DNA of 5,519 nt from Methylococcaceae bacterium (GTDB taxonomy: Bacteria; Pseudomonadota; Gammaproteobacteria; Methylococcales; Methylomonadaceae), in assembly GCA_009925045.1 (NCBI GenBank), contig RFQK01000115.1:1-5519 (forward strand). The letters are read 5' to 3'. The stretch's first letter is position 1, and each line of letters begins with the position of its first letter. The position numbers and the translations under genes were made by a program. This document shows positions 1 through 4,584 of the stretch, in pieces. The notes beneath the pieces are model-generated. The model did not search any database. It had not been told where the DNA came from and saw only the letters and a list, made by a program, of their open reading frames with translations.

Positions 1-400
1 AAAATGGTGAGATTTTACGCGGACCACCTTGAGCATAGGTCGCATAACATTCTTCGATACCGGTGATACCACCGATACCGGCACCAATCGCCACACCGAT
101 ACGCTCAGCGTTTTCTTCAGTGACTACAAAGCCTGAATCTTCAATCGCCTGACAACCTGCCGCAATCCCGTAATGCACAAATCCGTCCATGCGTTTGGCA
201 TCTTTTTCGTTGATGTATTCGCCTATATTAAAATTGCGAATGACACCACCGAAGGTTGTAGCAAAACTGGAAATATCGAAAGAGTCTATTGGACCGATAC
301 CACTTTTGCCATTGACAATACCTTCCCAGGTATCTGCAACATTATTGGCTAGGGGTGTAACGGCGCCTAAGCCCGTTATGACAACTCGACGTGTGCTCAC
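1..400 (-). CDS. fabF: Beta-ketoacyl-ACP synthase II (FabF), N-terminal part, runs off the window
   Basis: This is the N-terminal 133 residues of a 3-oxoacyl-ACP synthase II, the cytosolic condensing enzyme that elongates acyl-ACP with malonyl-ACP in type II fatty acid synthesis. The translation begins with the FabF hallmark MSTRRVVITGLGAVTPLANN. It continues through GKSGIGPI (about residues 31-38), a KRMDGFVHYG segment (about 69-78) and IGAGIGGITGIE (about 105-116), all typical of the ketosynthase N-terminal half. The catalytic Cys and two His residues would lie beyond position 1, so activity cannot be judged. I place the start at the GTG ending at 400 because it gives exactly the family N-terminus. 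The ribosome binding site is weak (GGTAG a few bases upstream), in contrast to that of acpP, which suggests lower translation than the upstream ACP gene. It lies 82 nt downstream of acpP and is probably co-transcribed with it. Confidence 0.96.
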   Translation of the reverse strand, partial: MSTRRVVITGLGAVTPLANNVADTWEGIVNGKSGIGPIDSFDISSFATTFGGVIRNFNIGEYINEKDAKRMDGFVHYGIAAGCQAIEDSGFVVTEENAERIGVAIGAGIGGITGIEECYATYAQGGPRKISPF

Positions 401-443
401 AGTAACTACCGCTGGATGTTAGGAAAAAACAGAAGGGAAAGAG

Positions 444-472
444 AAGCGGCCAACAGAAAAAGTTGACCGCTT
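444..472 (-). promoter_or_regulatory. Strong intergenic hairpin between acpP and fabF
   Basis: In the minus-strand transcript, AAGCGGTCAAC (472 to 462) pairs with GTTGGCCGCTT (454 to 444) around a 7-nt loop, giving an 11-bp stem with a single U-G wobble (466 with 450). In the opposite transcript that pair would be a C-A mismatch, so the fold suits the strand carrying the genes. It begins 10 nt after the acpP stop codon. No U-tract follows directly; a run of six T comes only about 15 nt later, so it is not a classical intrinsic terminator. It may protect the 3' end of acpP mRNA, act as a processing site, or attenuate read-through into fabF. The structure is seen in the sequence; the role is inferred. 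Confidence 0.6.
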
Positions 473-482
473 AATAAAGCTA

Positions 483-716
483 TTACTGCAAATTGGCGTT
501 GATGTAATCAATGGCCAATTGAACTGTGGTGATTTTTTCAGCTTCTTCATCTGGAATTTCGCATTCGAATTCTTCTTCCAAAGCCATGACGAGTTCAACA
601 GTGTCTAAAGAATCTGCACCAAGATCGTCAACAAAAGACGCATCGTTTGCGATTTCTTCCTTCACGCCTAATTGCTCTGCGACAATCTTCTTTACACGTT
701 CTTCGATATTACTCAT
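483..716 (-). CDS. acpP: Acyl carrier protein AcpP
   Basis: This encodes a 77-residue acidic acyl carrier protein, the cytosolic cofactor protein that carries growing acyl chains on a 4'-phosphopantetheine arm in fatty acid synthesis. The sequence is close to E. coli AcpP throughout: it starts [12 protein letters not shown], holds the attachment motif [18 protein letters not shown] with the modified serine at residue 36, and ends with the helix containing [16 protein letters not shown]. The length is normal for the family. The ATG ending at 716 is chosen over an in-frame GTG ending at 743, because the ATG gives the conserved N-terminus and sits 7 nt after a good ribosome binding site. fabF follows downstream. 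The gene usually found just upstream of acpP in gammaproteobacteria, fabG, is absent here; a hotdog-fold gene takes that place, and acpP has its own promoter. Confidence 0.98.
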   Translation of the reverse strand: MSNIEERVKKIVAEQLGVKEEIANDASFVDDLGADSLDTVELVMALEEEFECEIPDEEAEKITTVQLAIDYINANLQ

Positions 717-723
717 ATTTTTT

Positions 724-729
724 TTCCTC
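724..729 (-). promoter_or_regulatory. Ribosome binding site of acpP
   Basis: The minus-strand sequence GAGGAA lies 7 nt upstream of the ATG ending at 716, separated from it by an A-rich stretch. It is the clearest Shine-Dalgarno sequence in the window. It fixes the acpP start at 716, since the in-frame GTG at 743 lies upstream of it. It fits high expression of the carrier protein. Confidence 0.85.
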
Positions 730-829
730 GAACAATGCGACACCGGATACTGAAGTGAACGCCTTATCTTTAGTTATTTATTGATTGAATTGGACTCTCG
801 TCATCGGCAGATGCCAAGTTGACGTTCAA

Positions 830-859
830 ATTATACTTGATGTTTTAAAAAATTCACAA
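830..859 (-). promoter_or_regulatory. Probable sigma-70-type promoter for acpP-fabF
   Basis: On the minus strand a perfect -10 box, TATAAT (835 to 830), lies 18 nt downstream of TTGTGA (859 to 854), a four-of-six match to the -35 consensus. Transcription would start near 823, leaving an untranslated leader of about 105 nt before the acpP ATG. An imperfect inverted repeat, TTGA, ACG, TCAA (829 to 819), directly follows the -10 box and covers the predicted start, so it could be an operator. The boxes are seen in the sequence; promoter activity is inferred. Confidence 0.6.
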
Positions 860-876
860 CTTCACATGGTGAAAGT
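847..876 (-). terminator. Weak intrinsic terminator after the hotdog-protein gene
   Basis: About 13 nt after the stop codon at 889-891, the minus-strand transcript contains TTCAC, CAT, GTGAA (873 to 861), extendable on each side if one bulged base is allowed. A second GTGAA sits just before a run of six T (852 to 847) and offers an alternative stem that abuts the T-tract. The stem is short and AT-rich, so termination is probably partial. The element overlaps the -35 box and spacer of the acpP promoter, so the end of one transcription unit and the start of the next share bases. Confidence 0.35.
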
Positions 877-888
877 AGTTTGTTGCAC

Positions 889-1830
889 TTAAACAGCCCG
901 CGAACTGACATTCTTTAAAATCTCCTCCAAGGGTGCCAAGTTAAGCTTAATTCTGAATAAAACCTGATGATTTTCCAGCAAACCGAAACACTCATAGGTT
1001 CTTAGCATGACAGATGAATGATTTAAGGTGTTTTCCGGAGATTCAGGCAGTTGTCGCACTAAAATGTGCAACATATCGTTGTTCTTGATCTGTCTCAGCA
1101 AAACCCTATCCACTGAGATGTCGTGCGAGGTGTAAACCATGGGGTTACGCTTAAAATCATGCTGTTCCAGCAAGGCTTTTTCTAGTAAAGCGCCCGAAGT
1201 CAAACTACATGGAAAAATTTCCGGGTAATTGGCCAAATCAGCCAGTTCGTCAAAATAATCAGACTGTTCCGCCAACGAACCCGACAGAAAGTTTTTAACA
1301 TTGCCGTTATGCATCCATTTGCGTTTCAGGAAAAAATTTGAGCCTGGCACCATGGTTTTATCGGCTAAGCCGGAGAGATCAGGTAATGCCTGAAAAGACT
1401 CAGTTGCCAAGAACAACGGCGTTTGGGTCTCTTTTTTATAAGCTAACAGAATGGTTTTTCCGTTTGCCTTTAGACTTACCCGGTTGGTTAAGGTTAAATC
1501 CGGAATGGTGTTGATTAATGTTTTGCGAATATCAAGCGTGACGTCTTGTTTAGGGCGCAAAGCATTCACGAAAATAATTTGATAGTTACTAAAACGTAAC
1601 TGATTTTCGGCAATGATACGGTCTTCATGATGCGCTTCCCGGTATAAACGCATCTGGTATTCAATCAGAGTATTGAGTTGAAAACCTAGGACTATCGGGC
1701 CTTTAAAGGGATTATGGGTAATCTGCAACCATTTACGCTTGTCATGGAACAAATTAAAGTCATCACTGGCATTACGAGCGGCTTCTATATGAATCTGATC
1801 AAAAACAAATACCTGATCCTTCATGGTCAT
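889..1830 (-). CDS. MaoC-like, probable double-hotdog protein of unknown substrate
   Basis: This is a 313-residue soluble protein with no signal peptide or membrane segment visible. Residues 20-50 resemble the MaoC / R-specific enoyl-CoA hydratase signature: ASDDFNLFHDK followed by NPFKGPIVLGFQL. The usual form is S-G-D-x-N-P-x-H, and here Asp24, Asn26 and His29 occupy the catalytic and structural positions. The rest of the first half (to about 150) and the second half (about 160-305, including FPCSLTSGALLEKAL and paired beta-strand-like segments near the end) are compatible with two hotdog folds in tandem, but the second half lacks a clear catalytic motif. A dehydratase or hydratase acting on an acyl-ACP or acyl-CoA is the simplest guess; a thioester-binding protein without catalysis is possible. 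The start ending at 1830 follows AAGGG by 10 nt; a second ATG two codons in is an alternative. It is the last gene of the ubiG-sufT operon, 20 nt after sufT and just before the acpP promoter. It looks more AT-rich than its neighbours. Confidence 0.75.
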   Translation of the reverse strand: MTMKDQVFVFDQIHIEAARNASDDFNLFHDKRKWLQITHNPFKGPIVLGFQLNTLIEYQMRLYREAHHEDRIIAENQLRFSNYQIIFVNALRPKQDVTLDIRKTLINTIPDLTLTNRVSLKANGKTILLAYKKETQTPLFLATESFQALPDLSGLADKTMVPGSNFFLKRKWMHNGNVKNFLSGSLAEQSDYFDELADLANYPEIFPCSLTSGALLEKALLEQHDFKRNPMVYTSHDISVDRVLLRQIKNNDMLHILVRQLPESPENTLNHSSVMLRTYECFGLLENHQVLFRIKLNLAPLEEILKNVSSRAV

Positions 1831-1850
1831 AGCGATGCTGCCCTTAAGTT

Positions 1851-2399
1851 TTAGAATAATCCCAATTGTACCTTGGCGACTTCCGACATCATTTCCCTAG
1901 CCCAAGGCGGATCCAGAACCACTTCAACGTTTACCGATGCAACACCGGGCAAGGCTTTGATTGATTTCTCTACATCGCCCTGTATCACAGGCCCCATGCC
2001 ACAACCGGGTGCGGTCAAAGTCATTTGTATGTGGACATCGTTACCGCCCTCAGCATTCGACTTGGCGCTACAGTGATAAACCAGCCCCAAGTCGACAATG
2101 TTAACCGGAATTTCAGGATCATAAACGGTTTTCATGACTTCCCAGCAATTACGCTCTACAGCAGCGGCGTCGACATCATCCACCAGATTTTGCAGGGTTT
2201 GCACTTGTTTACCCAATGCATCTGCATCTGCGCCGGCAATCCGCACCATATTGCCGTAATCGGTAATCACCGTATAGTTATTACCAAGCGCCTGATGAAT
2301 AGTCACTTCCTGCCCCTGTTGCAGAACACTATGATAACCATCAGGAATGGTCACAACGTTGACATCACGGGTTAAAAATACGACTTCTCTTTCTGCCAT
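1851..2399 (-). CDS. sufT: Fe-S cluster assembly factor SufT (DUF59/MIP18 domain)
   Basis: This 182-residue cytosolic protein matches the long SufT form: an N-terminal region of about 80 residues (with the segment GQEVTIHQALGNNYTV) followed by a MIP18/DUF59 domain. The domain motifs are clear: YDPEIPVNIVDLGLVY at residues 93-108, TAPGCGMGP at 129-137 with the conserved Cys133, and DPPW near 163. SufT proteins are known to help mature Fe-S proteins, especially when demand for clusters is high. Other suf genes are not in the window, so here sufT stands apart from the usual suf operon. It starts 7 nt after the SDR stop codon and ends 20 nt before the hotdog gene, so co-transcription is likely. 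The ribosome binding site is poor, which suggests translational coupling to the SDR gene. Confidence 0.92.
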   Translation of the reverse strand: MAEREVVFLTRDVNVVTIPDGYHSVLQQGQEVTIHQALGNNYTVITDYGNMVRIAGADADALGKQVQTLQNLVDDVDAAAVERNCWEVMKTVYDPEIPVNIVDLGLVYHCSAKSNAEGGNDVHIQMTLTAPGCGMGPVIQGDVEKSIKALPGVASVNVEVVLDPPWAREMMSEVAKVQLGLF

Positions 2400-2405
2400 A
2401 GGTTT

Positions 2406-3128
2406 TTAAAACTCTCTAACATCAATAACTTGACCCGTCTTACCTATGCTATCCGCACTGAACAGATAACGATAAACAGGTTGTAAACTTTCCATATCCG
2501 GTAAGGTGCTTTTATCTTCGGCCGGATACGCTTTTTTTCGCAACGGACAGTCAACCGGGCCTGGCACTAGGGTGTTGACGCGAATTTTTCCGGCGGATTC
2601 CAGTTCTTCGGCCAAAATCCCTGCAAAGCCTTCTAGCGCAATTTTAGAAACACCGTAAGCGCCGCTGTAGGCGCGTGGCAACCTAACGGCTGAATCGGAC
2701 GTAAAGACAATCGATGCGTATTCACTTTGATTCAAAACTGGCAGCAAGACCCGCGTTAATAAAAAAACCGCATTCAGGTTAACATTCAAGGTATGTCCCC
2801 AATCGCGGGTTTTATGCGCGGCAATCGGGGTATACGCTGAAAATTCAACAGCGGAATGCAGAACTCCCTGTAAGCTTCCGTAATGATTGCTGATCGCGTC
2901 CGCCAAGTCCTGATATTCCTGTTCACTCGCGCCCGCAAGATCAAAGGGATACAGCATCGGTTCGCAGCCGCCAGCGCTGGTGATCGCGTCATAAATCTTT
3001 TCCAGCTTGGGTATACTTTTATCCAGCAAGATAATATGAGCACCTTGCGTCGCTAAAGCCAACGCAGCTGTGCTGCCAAGCCCGCCACCGGCGCCTGTAA
3101 CTAAAATAACTTGTCCTGTTAAAGGCAT
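2406..3128 (-). CDS. YciK-like short-chain dehydrogenase/reductase
   Basis: This is a 240-residue classical SDR with a Rossmann fold. The nucleotide-binding motif TGAGGGLG is at residues 11-18, NVNLNA at 115-120, and the YxxxK motif is Tyr158 to Lys162 in GAYGVSKIALEG. The sequence and the genomic position after ubiG and the phosphatase match the YciK family, whose physiological substrate is not established. Two positions are unusual. The segment FTSDSAVRLPRAYSGAY aligns without gaps to the YciK segment FTSSSVGR...GAY and puts Asp145 where the catalytic Ser normally sits 13 residues before the Tyr; Ser144 and Ser146 flank it. The NNAG-type motif is replaced by HSAV (91-94). Activity may therefore be altered. 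The start overlaps the end of the phosphatase gene by 10 nt with no clear Shine-Dalgarno, so translation is probably coupled. It could be a FabG-type ketoreductase only by fold. Confidence 0.87.
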   Translation of the reverse strand: MPLTGQVILVTGAGGGLGSTAALALATQGAHIILLDKSIPKLEKIYDAITSAGGCEPMLYPFDLAGASEQEYQDLADAISNHYGSLQGVLHSAVEFSAYTPIAAHKTRDWGHTLNVNLNAVFLLTRVLLPVLNQSEYASIVFTSDSAVRLPRAYSGAYGVSKIALEGFAGILAEELESAGKIRVNTLVPGPVDCPLRKKAYPAEDKSTLPDMESLQPVYRYLFSADSIGKTGQVIDVREF

Positions 3129-3793
3129 GTTGCTGATTCTATCCAGTGCATTAAATGGCTAGGATGACTGATGAGTGCATCAGCCCCCCAGTGTTCGGGT
3201 TGGTCATCAGGTTTCAGATAACCATACATGGCAACCAAGGCCTTCATGTCAGCCTGTTTGCCTGCCGTAATATCATGGACGGCATCACCAATATAAACAC
3301 AATTTGCTGGTGAAACACTTGCTCGACGACAGGCTTCAAACATAGGCTCAGGATGTGGTTTGCTGAACGCTGTTGTGTCACCACTCACCGCACAAGCCGC
3401 CCGGCTGTCTAGCTGCAACGCTGCCAGCAAGGGATTGGTAAAGCGTTCGCGTTTATTGGTCACAACACCCCACTTTAAACCTTTGGCTTCTATCAACTGC
3501 AACACTTCTGCCATACCTGCAAATAACTCACTGCTGTCGGCTATATGGTTTTGATAGCTGTCCAGCATATAGTCCAGCATCTGAGCTTTTAACTCATCAC
3601 TATCTGAAACCCTACTCTGGTTAATCATCGCTAAAGCCCCATGAGAGATGAAAGGCCGTAAGGCCTCCTCCTCGGCGGGAAGAAAACCAAAAGCCAGAAG
3701 GGTGCGATTAAGACTCGCCAGTAAATCAGGTGCGGTATCCACCAAAGTACCGTCAAGATCAAACAACACACATTCCAGTTTGAAATCGGTCAT
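3119..3793 (-). CDS. mupP: HAD phosphatase, probable N-acetylmuramic acid 6-phosphate phosphatase (MupP-like)
   Basis: This 224-residue cytosolic HAD-superfamily hydrolase carries all four motifs: FDLDGTLVDT with nucleophile Asp12 and Asp14, Thr112 in WGVVTNK, Lys145 in SKPHPEP, and GDAVHD with Asp170 and Asp174. The cap between about residues 20 and 85 is the helical type of phosphoglycolate phosphatases, so automated annotation would probably say Gph. The MupP assignment is preferred because of the segments WGVVTNKRERFTNPLL and YGYLKPDDQPEHWGAD, which resemble Pseudomonas MupP, and because of the position between ubiG and a yciK-like gene, as in Pseudomonas. MupP dephosphorylates MurNAc-6-P in the recycling route that continues through AmgK and MurU. 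The start lies 3 nt after the ubiG stop without a good Shine-Dalgarno, so expression is likely coupled to ubiG. Phosphoglycolate phosphatase remains the alternative. Confidence 0.8.
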   Translation of the reverse strand: MTDFKLECVLFDLDGTLVDTAPDLLASLNRTLLAFGFLPAEEEALRPFISHGALAMINQSRVSDSDELKAQMLDYMLDSYQNHIADSSELFAGMAEVLQLIEAKGLKWGVVTNKRERFTNPLLAALQLDSRAACAVSGDTTAFSKPHPEPMFEACRRASVSPANCVYIGDAVHDITAGKQADMKALVAMYGYLKPDDQPEHWGADALISHPSHLMHWIESATCL

Positions 3794-3796
3794 GTT

Positions 3797-4521
3797 TTAT
3801 TCAGGACGTTGAAAAACGGCAATGTAATTGACATCAATATCCTTTCCTAAACTAAATTGTTTGTTAAAAGGATTGTATTGAATACCGGCCATACCGACTA
3901 TTTCCAGACCCGCTTCACGCGCCATCTGACTCAACTCTGCCGGCTTGATAAAAGTTTTGTAATCATGGGTACCTTTAGGCACCATATTCATTAAGTATTC
4001 AGCTGCCACGATCGCCAGAAGAAAAGCCTTGGGCACCCGATTTAAAGTGGAGAAAAACACCAAGCCGCCTGGCTTGACTAATTGTGCACAGGCTTGAATC
4101 ACAGAAGCAGGATCTGGCACGTGTTCCAACATTTCCATACAGGTAACATGATCAAAACTGGCCGGTTGTTCAGCCGCAAGGGCTTCAGCACTGATCACTC
4201 GATACTGTGCGCTGATACCGGTTTCCAGACCATGTAAATCCGCGATATCAATCAATTCGCTACTCAGATCAATACCAATAGCATCGGCTCCGGCCTTAAC
4301 CAAACCCTCAGTCAAAATACCACCACCACAGCCGACATCGACTAAACGCTGACCTTGAATGTTGGCATAGCGTTGAATAAAGTCCAGACGCAAAGGATTA
4401 ACATGATGCAATGTCCAGAACTCGCCATTGGCATCCACTCGCCATTGGCATCCCACCAACGCTCGGCCTGAGAGCCAAATTTATTGATTTCATGTAAATG
4501 AACGTTTTCGGTTGCTGTCAT
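3797..4521 (-). pseudogene. ubiG: ubiG, ubiquinone-biosynthesis O-methyltransferase, frameshifted by a 17-bp duplication
   Basis: UbiG is the SAM-dependent methyltransferase that performs both O-methylation steps of ubiquinone synthesis. The natural ATG ends at 4521 and encodes MTATENVHLHEINKFGSQ, then AERWWDANGE, the conserved UbiG start. A perfect 17-bp tandem duplication (4420-4453) then shifts the frame, and this reading stops at a TAG at 4344-4342 after 59 residues. The rest is intact in another frame from about 4459 to 3797: HHVNPLRL, the SAM motif VDVGCGGGI, CMEMLEHVPDP, KPGG and MVPKGTHDYKTFIKPAEL. Removing one repeat copy restores a continuous 235-residue UbiG, a normal length. In the intact frame no ATG precedes the SAM motif, but TTG (ending 4459, 7 nt after an AGG) or GTG (ending 4456 or 4438) could give a product of up to 220 residues lacking the first 22 or more. 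It may be a real mutation, a phase-variable state or a sequence error. mupP follows after 3 nt. Confidence 0.88.
4420..4453. repeat. Perfect 17-bp tandem duplication inside ubiG
   Basis: Two adjacent identical copies of ACTCGCCATTGGCATCC (plus strand) occupy 4420-4436 and 4437-4453. Read on the coding strand, each carries the codons for DANGE. Because 17 is not a multiple of three, the second copy breaks the ubiG frame. The flanking bases differ on both sides, so the repeat is exactly 34 bp with no third partial copy. It is a simple duplication, not a mobile element: there are no terminal inverted repeats or inserted foreign sequence. Confidence 0.97.
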
Positions 4522-4545
4522 GGTGGTATGCCTGTAGTGTCCTTA

Positions 4546-4579
4546 ATAGTTTACTATAATACTGGGTAATTAGACCAGT
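4546..4579 (-). promoter_or_regulatory. AT-rich inverted repeats in the mtaD-ubiG gap
   Basis: The 63-nt gap between the deaminase stop and the ubiG ATG contains two short inverted repeats. One is ATAGT, TT, ACTAT (4546-4557); the other is ACTGG and CCAGT (4561-4565 and 4575-4579) around a 9-nt loop. The minus-strand TATAGT (4558 to 4553) could serve as a -10 box, but I see no convincing -35 box at the right distance. The gap is wider than any within the ubiG-to-hotdog run, so a secondary promoter or operator for ubiG is possible, though weakly supported. Confidence 0.25.
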
Positions 4580-4584
4580 GACGC

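Noticed and set aside
189..422. Open frame of 77 codons on the plus strand
   Set aside because: It is antisense to the strongly conserved fabF coding sequence, and its translation resembles no protein.
526..753. Serine-rich open frame on the plus strand
   Set aside because: It is the antisense shadow of acpP; the serine richness comes from reverse-complemented acidic codons.
819..824. TTGACG on the plus strand as a -35 box for a divergent promoter
   Set aside because: No matching -10 box follows at a suitable distance and no plus-strand gene exists nearby.
2025..2375. Open frame of 116 codons on the plus strand
   Set aside because: It lies wholly opposite sufT, whose motifs are clear, and has no recognisable features or ribosome binding site.
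2786..3043. Open frame of 85 codons on the minus strand inside the SDR gene
   Set aside because: It is an out-of-frame shadow of the SDR; its composition (rich in Arg, Ile, Cys) is not protein-like.
3360..3554. Open frame of 64 codons on the plus strand
   Set aside because: It is antisense to the HAD phosphatase gene, which carries all four catalytic motifs.
4342..4521. The 59-residue frame from the ubiG ATG as a separate small gene
   Set aside because: Its first 28 residues are the normal UbiG N-terminus and the rest is out-of-frame ubiG sequence, so it is a frameshift product.
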